From Scatosoma sp045588185 (GTDB lineage Bacteria > Bacillota > Clostridia > Christensenellales > Borkfalkiaceae), in the NCBI GenBank assembly GCA_045588185.1, contig JAZNDR010000050.1, forward strand, positions 1 through 41,142: 41,142 bases of DNA, written 5' to 3'. The stretch's first letter is position 1, and each line of letters begins with the position of its first letter. Shown piece by piece: positions 32,615-41,099 of the stretch. Position numbers and translations under genes: made by a program. The notes under the pieces are model-generated. The model saw nothing but the letters and a program-made list of their open reading frames with translations. It searched no databases and was not told where the DNA came from.

Positions 32615-33562
32615 TTATTCTACGCGCGAAGCGGCGTTTTTAAGCAACATTTCCGCTTCCGTCGTTATTTCTTCTAAAATTTCTTGGCAGGTCTGCTCCT
32701 TTTTCACAAGCCCCGCTACCTGACCGCAAAGGAAAGAACCGTTCTCCCAGTCCCCCTCTTTCACCGCCTTTCGAAGCGCGCCTGTGCCAAACGAAGTAAG
32801 CTCCTCGTCCGTTGCCGTAGGATCGCTTTCACGCTCGGCAAACAAACGGGTAAACGGATTTTTGAGCGCACGGGCGGGGTGACCTATCCGTCTGCCGTTG
32901 ACTACCGTACCCGCATCGTTCGCTTTCAATACTTTTTCCTTGTAAGTCGCGTGTACGGTACATTCCTTGGCTACGAGGAAACGCGTACCCATTTGCACGC
33001 CCTCCGCGCCCAGCATAAACGCCGCCGCCATACCTCTGCCGTCCGCGATACCGCCCGCCGCAATAACGGGAATATCGACCGCGTCTACGACCTGCGGAAT
33101 AAGCGGCATCGTGTTAGCCTCGCCGATGTGTCCGCCCGACTCGCCGCCCTCTGCTACGACCGCCGTCGCGCCGCGTTTTGCGACCATTTGTGCCAAGGAA
33201 ACGGACGCCACCACGGGAATTACTTTTACGCCCGCCTCTATCCATTTCTTGATATACGGCAACGGATTGCCCGCACCCGTCGTAACCACGGGGACTTTCT
33301 CCTCGATCACGACCTCTGCCACCTCGGCGGCAAACGGGCTCATCAGCATTACGTTGACGCCGAACGGTTTATCCGTCTTTTCCCGCAAGCGTTTAATCTC
33401 CGCGCGAAGCTGCTCGCCGTTCATATTCATTCCCGCGATAATCCCAAGACCGCCTGCCTTAGATACCGCCGCGGCAAGCTCCGCGTCCGCCACCCAAGCC
33501 ATACCGCCTTGGAACACGGGATATTTTATGTTCAATAATTCGCAAATTTTGCTTTTGATCAT
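32615..33562 (-). CDS. fabK: Enoyl-ACP reductase II (FabK)
   Basis: A 315-residue FMN-dependent TIM-barrel reductase of the FabK / nitronate monooxygenase superfamily, catalysing the last step of fatty acid elongation. Visible are the N-terminal PVFQGGMAWVADAELAAAV, the EGGESGGHIG segment (about 138-147), the IAAGGIADGRGMAAAFMLGAEGVQMGTRF phosphate-binding half and the C-terminal CGQVAGLV. A nitronate monooxygenase could look similar; the fabZ neighbour decides for FabK. GGAGG lies 6 bases before the ATG. First gene of the operon. Confidence 0.92.
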   Translation of the reverse strand: MIKSKICELLNIKYPVFQGGMAWVADAELAAAVSKAGGLGIIAGMNMNGEQLRAEIKRLREKTDKPFGVNVMLMSPFAAEVAEVVIEEKVPVVTTGAGNPLPYIKKWIEAGVKVIPVVASVSLAQMVAKRGATAVVAEGGESGGHIGEANTMPLIPQVVDAVDIPVIAAGGIADGRGMAAAFMLGAEGVQMGTRFLVAKECTVHATYKEKVLKANDAGTVVNGRRIGHPARALKNPFTRLFAERESDPTATDEELTSFGTGALRKAVKEGDWENGSFLCGQVAGLVKKEQTCQEILEEITTEAEMLLKNAASRVE

Positions 33563-33594
33563 TCTCTGCCTCCGTGCATACTTGCACTGTTATA

Positions 33595-33627
33595 ATCATA
33601 CCATAAACTTGTTGCATTGTCAACAAG
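33595..33627 (-). promoter_or_regulatory. fabK operon promoter with overlapping palindromic operator
   Basis: On the minus strand TTGACA (33618-33623), 17 bases, TATGAT (33595-33600). The inverted repeat CTTGTTG-N6-CAACAAG (33608-33627) overlaps the -35 box and upstream spacer. Its size suits a MarR dimer, and the MarR gene is the last gene of this unit. Confidence 0.75.
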
Positions 33628-33646
33628 ATTTTTATAAAATAAGCGG

Positions 33647-33670
33647 AAAACGCCCGTCAAGGCGTTTTTA
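33647..33670 (-). terminator. Terminator after upp
   Basis: AAAACGCC-N6-GGCGTTTT, an 8-bp stem just after the upp stop codon on the minus strand, with a short T run. Confidence 0.6.
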
Positions 33671-33675
33671 AGGGG

Positions 33676-34317
33676 TTATTTCGTACCGAAAAGGCGATCG
33701 CCCGCGTCACCAAGTCCGGGGAGAATATAACCGTTTTCGTTGAGTTGTCTATCCAAAGTGGAAACGTAAATCGTAACGTCGGGATGATTTTCCGCCACCC
33801 GCGCAATCCCCTCGGGCGCACCGATGATTGCCATAAAACGGATATTTTTACAGCCGCGTTTTTTCAAAAGGTCGATCGCGTCGCACGCGCTTCCGCCCGT
33901 CGCCAGCATCGGGTCAACGAGTAAAACGAGCTTTTCTTCTATCCCGTCGGGGAGTTTACAATAATATTCCTTGGGTTCTAAGGTTTCCTCGTCGCGGTAC
34001 ATACCGATATGCCCCACGCGAGCGGCAGGGACGAGCGTGTGAATACCGTTTACCATTCCCAAGCCTGCGCGCAAAATCGGCACGATTGCGATGGCGTTGT
34101 CTTTAATGACCGTTTGTTCACATTCTTCCAAAGGCGTTTTCACCCGCTTTTTCACGGTAGGCACGCCCTCTTTTAAGCACTCGTAGGTCATAAGCGTAGT
34201 GATTTCCTCGATAAGCTCGCGAAATTCCTTCGTGGAAGTTTTTTCGTCGCGTAAAATCGCGATTTTATGTTGAATCAAAGGATGATTAAAAATGACTGCG
34301 TTTTTATAGTTTTGCAT
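33676..34317 (-). CDS. upp: Uracil phosphoribosyltransferase
   Basis: A 213-residue pyrimidine salvage enzyme making UMP from uracil and PRPP. The PRPP-binding loop is VDPMLATGGS (134-143) and the C-terminal uracil-binding part is YILPGLGDAGDRLFGT. IVPILRAGLGM near 80 is also diagnostic. The ATG at 34317 gives the usual length; translation from further upstream would begin in the promoter (34348-34376). It is a single-gene unit with its own terminator. Confidence 0.96.
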   Translation of the reverse strand: MQNYKNAVIFNHPLIQHKIAILRDEKTSTKEFRELIEEITTLMTYECLKEGVPTVKKRVKTPLEECEQTVIKDNAIAIVPILRAGLGMVNGIHTLVPAARVGHIGMYRDEETLEPKEYYCKLPDGIEEKLVLLVDPMLATGGSACDAIDLLKKRGCKNIRFMAIIGAPEGIARVAENHPDVTIYVSTLDRQLNENGYILPGLGDAGDRLFGTK

Positions 34318-34347
34318 ATCCTTTCCCCTTTCGTTTCTATCGGTTCT

Positions 34348-34376
34348 ATTATAACACAACACCGCTCCGATTTCAA
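34348..34376 (-). promoter_or_regulatory. SigA-type promoter of upp
   Basis: TTGAAA (34371-34376), 17 bases, TATAAT (34348-34353) on the minus strand. Confidence 0.8.
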
Positions 34377-34395
34377 GCGTTTGGCGGTACAAAAC

Positions 34396-34423
34396 GAAAA
34401 ACGCCTCTATCGAGGCGTTTTTC
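34396..34423 (-). terminator. Terminator of the glycosidase-like gene
   Basis: GAAAAACGCCTC and GAGGCGTTTTTC form a perfect 12-bp stem with a 4-base loop, 14 bases after the stop codon of the minus-strand gene. Confidence 0.85.
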
Positions 34424-34436
34424 GGCTTTCAGTTTC

Positions 34437-36488
34437 TTAATATTTTAAACTACTTCTATACAGCGGAATCTCCACTTCCATCATATACCGTACCTGCTTT
34501 ATTTTCCATTCGATATACGGCTTGTCGCCCGCGTAGCCCATAGACGGCTCGTACCCGATCACGGAATCTCTCTCCGCAATTTCGATACACTTTTTCGCGT
34601 TTTCTATCTCGGCTTTCGCTACCGCCTCGGCATTATTAAGCAATTCTGCTATCTTACTTCTGTCTTCCTCAATTCTCAACTGTGAGCGGATAAGATATAT
34701 TTGCTTCACGTGGATATCCGTGATAAGTACCGTTACGATATATTCGGCGTAATTGATAATTTCCGTGAGCTCGTCGTTGGGCTGGGGTACGGCTTTCAAC
34801 AACCGTAAACCCTTTTCCATCAGCTCGACCATCGTTTCCAAAATCTTGATTTCGGGACGGATACGCACGCCGTGCGAGGGATATCTGCCCTTGTCAAACC
34901 CTCGGTATTCGTAGTAGCATATCGAAAGTCCGTGTTTGAGCGCGCCCTGCGAAGGGTCTTCGGGCGGAGCAACGATTTCCTTTAAGCAAAGCGGATAAGC
35001 GGGCCCCACGCGCATTGCGCAATACTGTTCCTCATCGTTAGCAGGATACAGGCGGATCGCCTCGCTGAAATATTCGAACGCCTCTACGCATTCTTTGGTA
35101 TAACCGTTGGAAAAACGGGAAACGACTTTATTTAAAATACTTTCCTTGCTCTCCGCGAAATATTCAAAGCTGCGCTTCTCAATCGCCGTGATAAAGGAAG
35201 GCGTAACGCCGTAGTGATGGCATTCCATAATGCCCTGCAAGCCGTATTTCTCGCTACACTCGCAAAGCCGTTCGTATCTGCGTTGCCATTGTTGGGGCAT
35301 CGGCTCGTAAGGAATCATACCGAAATCCCAAGTCCGTCCCCCTGCGTTCGCTTGTGTGTATAAGCGGATTCCGCGCTGTTTCGCAATCTCCGCTTCGCTG
35401 AGGAAATATTCCCCGGGACCTTCGAAAGCAAGCGAATAATCGCATACCATTTCCGTCGTACCCATTACGTCGTAACGCTCGAACATTTCAAAGGTAACGA
35501 GCAAGCTAATATCCGTAGGCAGTGCATTTAATAATTTCACACGGTCTTCCTTAGGTGCATAACCCCAGTTATAAGTCCAGAATACGATATCCGCGTCGGG
35601 CTTTACACTGCGTATACTCTTTTTCACGAGGTTGAGCCAGTCGGGATAATCCTCGCAGGGCCACCAACCGGGCGAGGGTTTGCCCGTCGGGATATTGTCG
35701 GCAGGTTTTTCATAATAATGCTGCGCCGTTACGCGCGGATCGCGGCTAGGGAATTCCACCGATTCCCCCACGAATACCATGCCCTTGAAATCGTGCGCTT
35801 TGAAAATCGGCGCATAAATGTCGTAGAAAATTTGTTCGGCGTTTTCCTCGTCAGGGTGGTGGAAATTATTGACAAAGCAATACGCGTATACGTCTAACCC
35901 GTAGTTTTTCGCGCGCGCGATAATGTCGTCGAAATCCATATATCCAACGGGACTTTGATTTACGCCTGCCGCGTATACGATAAGCGTGTCGATTCCCTCA
36001 CGCGCAAGATTTTGCATATACCCGTCGGGGAATACGTCGAAATCGTACGCCGCATGCGCCATACGCGGAGAAAAACGCGGTTTTTGCCGCGTTACGCCCG
36101 ATTTTAAGTAAGGCGCTTGTCTATCTGTCATTTTGTCTTCTAAATCGTAAATAGCCTGCGCAAGACCTCTTTCGTCGTAGGCGGTAATCGTTACGCCGTT
36201 TTCCGTCACGGCGACCTCTCTGCCCTTATACGCGCGCACTTCCTCTGCAATCTCGTCGGAAACCGCGAGTTTTATCTCAACGGCGTTCTCGTTTTTAACG
36301 ATACCGAGCCCGATAGAAAGGTAGTTTTCCAAATCGCGTTTAGCATTCTCGACTACGCACGAAGTGAACCCGACGAAGCGAACGCCGTTTTCCAACGAAA
36401 GCTCGTCTGCAAGCTTTTCACTTTTTGCAAAACGCAAAGGCTTTTGCGTTTGGTTTAACCGTTCTCTGAATTGATATCTTTTTCCCAT
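34437..36488 (-). CDS. Glycoside-hydrolase-like protein (GH20/GH67-type N-terminal domain, TIM-barrel core)
   Basis: A 683-residue cytoplasmic-looking protein (no signal peptide). Residues about 30-125 resemble the small alpha/beta domain in front of hexosaminidase and glucuronidase barrels (VAVTENGVTITAYDERGLAQAIYDLED). Residues 135-450 look like a TIM barrel: RFSPRMAHAAYDFDVFPDGYMQNLAREGIDTLI, then FKGMVFVGESVEF, DIVFWTYNWGY and GIMECHHYGVTPS. The C-terminal third is helical and charged. The glutamates in FVGESVEF and IMECHHYG are candidate catalytic residues, but I cannot assign a family or substrate. It stands alone, with its own promoter, operator-like palindrome and terminator, which suggests substrate-dependent regulation. 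Confidence 0.65.
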   Translation of the reverse strand: MGKRYQFRERLNQTQKPLRFAKSEKLADELSLENGVRFVGFTSCVVENAKRDLENYLSIGLGIVKNENAVEIKLAVSDEIAEEVRAYKGREVAVTENGVTITAYDERGLAQAIYDLEDKMTDRQAPYLKSGVTRQKPRFSPRMAHAAYDFDVFPDGYMQNLAREGIDTLIVYAAGVNQSPVGYMDFDDIIARAKNYGLDVYAYCFVNNFHHPDEENAEQIFYDIYAPIFKAHDFKGMVFVGESVEFPSRDPRVTAQHYYEKPADNIPTGKPSPGWWPCEDYPDWLNLVKKSIRSVKPDADIVFWTYNWGYAPKEDRVKLLNALPTDISLLVTFEMFERYDVMGTTEMVCDYSLAFEGPGEYFLSEAEIAKQRGIRLYTQANAGGRTWDFGMIPYEPMPQQWQRRYERLCECSEKYGLQGIMECHHYGVTPSFITAIEKRSFEYFAESKESILNKVVSRFSNGYTKECVEAFEYFSEAIRLYPANDEEQYCAMRVGPAYPLCLKEIVAPPEDPSQGALKHGLSICYYEYRGFDKGRYPSHGVRIRPEIKILETMVELMEKGLRLLKAVPQPNDELTEIINYAEYIVTVLITDIHVKQIYLIRSQLRIEEDRSKIAELLNNAEAVAKAEIENAKKCIEIAERDSVIGYEPSMGYAGDKPYIEWKIKQVRYMMEVEIPLYRSSLKY

Positions 36489-36536
36489 ATCGCACCTTTA
36501 AAATTTTTAAGCAAAACTCGCCCCTTTCCGCGAGCC

Positions 36537-36582
36537 GCTATATTATTTACTATAATATAGCAAATTCTTTTGACTTTGTCAA
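36537..36582 (-). promoter_or_regulatory. Promoter with large palindrome upstream of the glycosidase-like gene
   Basis: On the minus strand TTGACA (36577-36582), 17 bases, TATATT (36554-36559). The perfect inverted repeat GCTATATTAT-N5-ATAATATAGC (36537-36561) covers the -10 box and transcript start, an ideal place for a repressor. Confidence 0.75.
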
Positions 36583-36656
36583 TCGCCGTTAAAAAAATAT
36601 TTACGAAAATGAAAAGAGATTTATGAAAGTGCAAAAAGTCTTATATTTACTTTGAA

Positions 36657-36725
36657 AATCCACCACCTCCACCAACGCGCAAAAAAACGCCCAAAGGCGT
36701 CATTTCGTGTGGTGGAGGTGGTGAG
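36657..36725. repeat. Second copy of the tmRNA 3' end and terminator palindrome
   Basis: This 69-base segment repeats 36834-36905 in direct orientation: on the minus strand both carry the tmRNA 3' terminus CTCACCACCTCCACCA, then a terminator-like hairpin with seven T residues, then TTGGTGGAGGT(A/G)GTGG, the inverted copy of that terminus. The 109 bases between the copies hold small hairpins (TTTGCCC-ttt-GGGCAAA) but no gene. The upstream gap 36583-36656 is AT-rich with nothing else recognisable. Confidence 0.85.
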
Positions 36726-36833
36726 GGTTTGCCCTTTGGGCAAAGTTTCGTCGCTCGCCTGCCGTCTTAAAATTTCCTTACTATACCCTTTCTCGCTCCT
36801 CGCGTGAACTCACGATAATGCGTTTTACTTCGC

Positions 36834-36889
36834 AATCCACTACCTCCACCAACACGCAAAAAAACGCCCTTTCGGGCGTTTTCGCGCGT
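36834..36889 (-). terminator. tmRNA terminator inside a larger palindrome
   Basis: AAAACGCCC and GGGCGTTTT (36861-36882) form a 9-bp stem with a 4-base loop and a run of seven T residues on the minus strand. Flanking it, TTGGTGGAGGTAGTGG lies downstream as an inverted copy of the tmRNA 3' acceptor strand, so read-through RNA could fold the tmRNA end into a long hairpin. Confidence 0.85.
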
Positions 36890-37254
36890 TGGTGGAGGTG
36901 GTGAGAGTTGAACTCACGTCTTACGCGGCTGCCAAAAAACTTTCTACATACTTAGTTTATCTTTTTTTCTTACTTCCGTGACGCGGGTAAACACGCTGCA
37001 CGAACCGCAGAAAGCTGAATAATCTCTAAAAAACACTTCCCGATTCTTTAAAGATTTTTCCGTCTTTTTGACGCCGTGACCCCGACCGACGGATAAATCG
37101 GGCACGACGATTCGTTTTAAAACGAAGTTACGCTGCAAGAGCGTAGTTTGCATTTCTATCTGCATTTAAATTTAACGGATCGTTTTTACGCAGTCTTTCC
37201 ATCTGCGGTATGCTTATCCTTTCGCTCACCGGCAATCGAATCCGGAACACCCCC
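36890..37254 (-). ncRNA. ssrA: tmRNA (SsrA)
   Basis: A 365-base tmRNA that rescues stalled ribosomes by trans-translation. The 5' end GGGGGTG pairs with CACCTCC before the discriminator A and encoded CCA at 36890-36892. The T arm reads GTGAG-TTCAACT-CTCAC. The 5' part contains the conserved GGATTCGA. The tag reading frame, at 37128-37163 on the minus strand, encodes ADRNANYALAA followed by TAA, ending in the ALAA protease-recognition sequence. Its own promoter lies at 37275-37303. A 73-codon open frame inside it is not a gene. Confidence 0.97.
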
Positions 37255-37274
37255 GTTTGCCTGCTCGCTATATT

Positions 37275-37303
37275 ATTATACACACTTTTTATAGAAAAGT
37301 AAA
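37275..37303 (-). promoter_or_regulatory. SigA-type promoter of tmRNA
   Basis: TTTACT (37298-37303), 17 bases, TATAAT (37275-37280) on the minus strand, 21 bases before the mature 5' end. No terminator separates it from the preceding trkH. Confidence 0.8.
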
Positions 37304-37317
37304 CCGTTTTCGTACGT

Positions 37318-38772
37318 TTATTTTTTCCACGTCGCTGGCATAAACAGCACTAGTATCGGGAATACCTCTAATCTCCCTATCAGCATATCGAAAATAAACA
37401 CGAGCTTCGAAAACCACGAGAAATCCCCGTAATGCCCCGCAGGACCTACCGCGCCAAGCCCAGGTCCGACGTTATTGATCGTCGCTGTTACGGCGGTGAA
37501 GTTCGTCGTCATATCCTGACCGTCCAACGCAATTAACAACAGCGATAACACGAAAACAAAGAGATAAGCTATTAAATACCCGTTGATACCGCGCACGACT
37601 TCGTGCTCGACCACACGCTTATCTACCGTAATTTTTTTCACTTGCTTGGGATGCAGCATACGCTTGGTTTCGTGTGCCGCGCCTTTAAAGAGCACTACCC
37701 AACGCGACACTTTTATTCCTCCGCCCGTGCTTCCCGCGCACGCGCCCACGAACATTATCATAACCAAAATGGATTTAGAAAATGCGGGCCACAAATCAAA
37801 GTTCTCGGTTGAAAAACCCGTCGTGGATATAATGGAAGCGACCGAGAACGCCGAATGACGTACCGCCTCGCCCGTCGTGTAGGCATAATTGATACTTTCC
37901 GTAATGCAAAGGTTGACCGTGATTGCCGTAATCGCGACCACGACGATACCCAAAAATACGCGCACTTCCGTATTGAGTGCGTCCTTGAATTTACCGCGGA
38001 GCACGAAATAATAGGACGCGAAGTTAATGGAAAACACGACCATAAATACCGTAACGACTACCTGCGAATAAGGCGAATAACCGCCAAGTCCGTCAGCTCG
38101 CACGGAAAATCCGCCCGTACCTGCCGTCGCGAACGAAATATTCAGCGCATCAAACGCGGGCATATCAAATACAAGCAGAATAAATTGCAACACCGTCAAT
38201 ACCGTATAAATAAGATACAGTATACCCGCCGTCGAACGCATTTTCGGTACGAGCTTGCTCACCGTCGGTCCGGGGCTTTCCGCTTTCATAAGATTGATAT
38301 TATTCCCGCCGCCGCAAAGGGGCAAAAACGCAAGAATAAACACGAGGATACCCATACCGCCTATCCAGTGCGTAAAGCTCCGCCACATTAAAATACAGCG
38401 CGGAAGCGCCTCTACCTTTTCGCTCGAAAGCACGCTTGCGCCCGTCGTCGTGAAGCCCGAAACGATTTCAAACAGCGCGTCGATATAAGTAGGATACGCG
38501 CCCGAAGTATAAAGGGGAATCGCGCCGAATAAGCTCAAAAATATCCAACTGAGCGCAACGATAACGAAGCCTTCTTTTGCGTACAACGAAGTGCTTTTCG
38601 GCTTGCCAATCAACAGTAAACTCCCCGCCGCCACGCAAACGATTGCCGTTGCTAAAAACTCGACGAGTTCCGCTTCTTGATAGACAACCGCCGTGAGTAC
38701 GGGTACGAGTAAAAAGATTGCCTCGAAAATAAGTATCCAGCCGATTGTTCTTTTGATAATTGCGTAATTCAT
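37318..38772 (-). CDS. trkH: Potassium uptake protein TrkH (channel subunit)
   Basis: A 484-residue TrkH/KtrB-type membrane protein with about ten hydrophobic helices. The four pore-loop filter segments are visible: TTTGAS near 108, GTGGFS near 220, STTGFS near 317 and NNVGPG near 434. It moves potassium in complex with TrkA, whose gene lies 24 bases upstream. The ending LIGRLEVFPILVLFMPATWKK is typical. Confidence 0.95.
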   Translation of the reverse strand: MNYAIIKRTIGWILIFEAIFLLVPVLTAVVYQEAELVEFLATAIVCVAAGSLLLIGKPKSTSLYAKEGFVIVALSWIFLSLFGAIPLYTSGAYPTYIDALFEIVSGFTTTGASVLSSEKVEALPRCILMWRSFTHWIGGMGILVFILAFLPLCGGGNNINLMKAESPGPTVSKLVPKMRSTAGILYLIYTVLTVLQFILLVFDMPAFDALNISFATAGTGGFSVRADGLGGYSPYSQVVVTVFMVVFSINFASYYFVLRGKFKDALNTEVRVFLGIVVVAITAITVNLCITESINYAYTTGEAVRHSAFSVASIISTTGFSTENFDLWPAFSKSILVMIMFVGACAGSTGGGIKVSRWVVLFKGAAHETKRMLHPKQVKKITVDKRVVEHEVVRGINGYLIAYLFVFVLSLLLIALDGQDMTTNFTAVTATINNVGPGLGAVGPAGHYGDFSWFSKLVFIFDMLIGRLEVFPILVLFMPATWKK

Positions 38773-38796
38773 TTATCTTTCTCTTTTTGAAAACCG

Positions 38797-40149
38797 TTAT
38801 TTCAAAACGTCCGTTACGTCGTGCAAAGCCAGCTTCGACACGATAACCACCGCGTCCCCTGCTTCTATCGTATCCTGACCGCGAGGAATAATCACTTCGT
38901 TTCCGCGGGTAATGGAAGCGATTAGCACGTCCTTTTTAAAACGCAGCTCGCTGAGCGGTTTGCCCGTAATCGGCGAGCAATCTTTTACGATAAATTCGGA
39001 AGCTTCTACTTTCCCGGGAATAATATTATACAGCGTTTCCATATTGCTTCCCACCGTATTGTTCATTGCGCGCACGTAGCGCAAGATATAGTCCGCCGTC
39101 AGCGTACGGGGACAAACGATGGTGTCAAGGTCGAGCTGTCCGACTACGCTGCCGTAATCGGTGCGGTTGATTTTCGTTATCATTTTTCCGCAACCCGCGC
39201 CCTTTGCGAACACGGACAAAATAATGTTTTCTTCGTCCAAATCGGCAAGCGCAACGAACGCCCCCGCCTTGCCAAGTCCCTCTTCCATAAGCAAATCGTG
39301 GTCGGACGGGTCGCCGTGAATAACCACTGCTTTCTCCCATTTAGAACAAAGTTCCTCACAAGCCTTTATATCTTCCTCAACGATTTTAAGGGAGATACCC
39401 GACCGTTCGAGGATTCCGCAAAGATAATGGGTAATCACGCCGCCGCCTGCAACGAGCGCGTTTTTGATAGAATGCCCTTTATAGCGGATATTCGTGAAAA
39501 ACTCGTTGGCTTTTTTCGGCGAAGCAACGATGGACACGATATCCTTTTCCGCGAACACGAAATCGCCGTTCGCGATATACGCCTCCTCGCCTCGCTCTAT
39601 CGTGCAAACGAGGATATCCGCGTGGTATTTCATAACCACTTCCTTGACCGACATACCCGCAATCAAGCTATCCTTTTGTAAACGGAATTTGATGAGCTCT
39701 ACCTTACCCTTTGCAAACGGTTCGATTTTGATAGCGGACGGGAAACGGAGCACGCGGGCGATTTCTTCCGCCGCCGCGTATTCGGGGTTAATGACCATTG
39801 CCAAACCGAGTTCGTCCTTAAAATAAAGGGATTCTTCGCTGTATTCGGGGTTCTTAACCCGAGCCACGGTATGACAGTGCCCCTCTCTTTTTGCGATAAG
39901 ACAGCACAACAGGTTAAGCTCGTCCGAGTTGGTAACGGCAATCAAGAGGTCTGCCGTTTCAATCCCCGCTTCCTGTTGCACGGTGTGCGTTGCGCCGTTG
40001 CCGACCACACCCATTACGTCGTAGCGGTTGGTAATTTTCTTTACCTTATCCGCCGACATATCAATGACGGTAACGTCGTTACCGTCGTCGTTCAGTTTTC
40101 CCGCAAGCGTTCTGCCAACTCTGCCACAGCCGATAATGATGATATTCAT
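38797..40149 (-). CDS. trkA: Potassium uptake regulator TrkA
   Basis: A 450-residue cytoplasmic regulatory subunit with two tandem halves, each an NAD-binding RCK domain (GCGRVGRTLAGKL at 8-20; a second, degenerate VAGGGVITHYLCGIL at about 232-246) followed by a TrkA_C domain (about 145-220 and 365-450). It gates TrkH in response to nucleotides. Start overlaps the plsY stop by 4 bases, so the three genes are translationally linked. Confidence 0.94.
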   Translation of the reverse strand: MNIIIIGCGRVGRTLAGKLNDDGNDVTVIDMSADKVKKITNRYDVMGVVGNGATHTVQQEAGIETADLLIAVTNSDELNLLCCLIAKREGHCHTVARVKNPEYSEESLYFKDELGLAMVINPEYAAAEEIARVLRFPSAIKIEPFAKGKVELIKFRLQKDSLIAGMSVKEVVMKYHADILVCTIERGEEAYIANGDFVFAEKDIVSIVASPKKANEFFTNIRYKGHSIKNALVAGGGVITHYLCGILERSGISLKIVEEDIKACEELCSKWEKAVVIHGDPSDHDLLMEEGLGKAGAFVALADLDEENIILSVFAKGAGCGKMITKINRTDYGSVVGQLDLDTIVCPRTLTADYILRYVRAMNNTVGSNMETLYNIIPGKVEASEFIVKDCSPITGKPLSELRFKKDVLIASITRGNEVIIPRGQDTIEAGDAVVIVSKLALHDVTDVLK

Positions 40150-40952
40150 ACCGTTTTTTCCGCCGCCTCCGTTACCGTATTTTCCGTTGTGGAAACAACG
40201 TTATCACCCGTTTCTTGCTTCTTTTTAAGCTTTTTACTTGCTATCTTTTTCAAGGAAGTTCTATGTTCCTCACCCGAAAACAGGCGGGCAAGATTTTTAT
40301 GGTGTGCGCACCAAGTGAGTACGTTGATAAAGAAAATTAAAAGATACAGCCATACGAGGTGTTCCCTTGCAGGGAAGCCGTCATAGCGTAAAAAGTAAAT
40401 CACGAGCTGAATAATACTGAACGTGGAAACGCCAAGCAGCGATCCGAGCGACCCCCATTCGGTAAGCAGAATAAACAACACCAAGCAAAGCAGAATAGCA
40501 AAGCCAATGAGTAGCCACCACGCGTTTTCGCACGCCAAGCCTATCCAGAAAAGTCCGAGCGTGGACGCGATACCTTTCCCCCCGCGGAAGTGCATAGTGC
40601 AAGGGAAAATATGTCCTATTACAACGAACAGTCCGCAAAAATACCGCGCGAAATCGGTAACGGCAACGCCCGTGCCGGCGAAGATATAATCCGCGTAAAC
40701 GAAATGAACGATGAGTGCGGGAATACCCGCTTTAAACGCGTCGCAAAAGAAAGTGATTATCCCGACTTTCACGCCAAACTCCCGCGTCATATTCATAGTT
40801 CCGGGATTACCGCTGCCCATTTTCGTTATATTTTTCTTTTTAATTTTAGAAATGAGCACGGCAAAATTGAAGCAACCGATTAAATAGCATACGATTGCCA
40901 AAATCAAAAATTGCCACCAGTTTTGAAAAAAATACATAATTTCTTTTTCCAT
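40146..40952 (-). CDS. plsY: Acyl-phosphate:glycerol-3-phosphate acyltransferase PlsY
   Basis: A 268-residue membrane enzyme that acylates glycerol 3-phosphate with acyl-phosphate to start phospholipid synthesis. The three loop motifs are present: MGSGNPGTMN (46-55), GHIFPCTMHFRGGKGIAS (112-129) and HHKNLARLFSGEE near 220. The C-terminal tail of about 40 residues after the last motif is Lys- and Thr-rich and longer than usual (typical length about 200). AAGGA lies 10 bases before the ATG. First gene of plsY-trkA-trkH. Confidence 0.94.
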   Translation of the reverse strand: MEKEIMYFFQNWWQFLILAIVCYLIGCFNFAVLISKIKKKNITKMGSGNPGTMNMTREFGVKVGIITFFCDAFKAGIPALIVHFVYADYIFAGTGVAVTDFARYFCGLFVVIGHIFPCTMHFRGGKGIASTLGLFWIGLACENAWWLLIGFAILLCLVLFILLTEWGSLGSLLGVSTFSIIQLVIYFLRYDGFPAREHLVWLYLLIFFINVLTWCAHHKNLARLFSGEEHRTSLKKIASKKLKKKQETGDNVVSTTENTVTEAAEKTV

Positions 40953-41015
40953 AGCTTTCGTCCTTGGAAAGGGATTTTAAGTGTTCCTTGCGTGTTTTTT
41001 AAACGCTCAACGAGG

Positions 41016-41099
41016 GGTCAAGGGGCATTGTCCCTTGCGGATTGCGGAGGACGAGCTGCCCGTAAAGAAAGGCATTGATAATGCCTTTTAGGGGCGAGA
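41016..41099. repeat. Dispersed hairpin repeat, inverted copy of 6651-6717
   Basis: Bases 41033-41099 are the exact reverse complement of 6651-6717 (67 of 67). The identity stops where the adjoining hairpin begins, and there this copy has CAAGGGG-cattg-TCCCTTG in place of CAAGGAACT-a-AGTTCCTTG, keeping the pairing while changing bases. The remaining 41100-41142 shows nothing recognisable. Confidence 0.9.

Noticed and set aside
36583..36889. A genomic island integrated at tmRNA
   Set aside because: Repeat copies of the tmRNA end are present, but only 109 gene-free bases lie between them and no integrase is in the window; at most it is a scar.
36944..37165. A 73-codon open frame on the minus strand
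   Set aside because: It lies wholly inside tmRNA and has no protein-like features.
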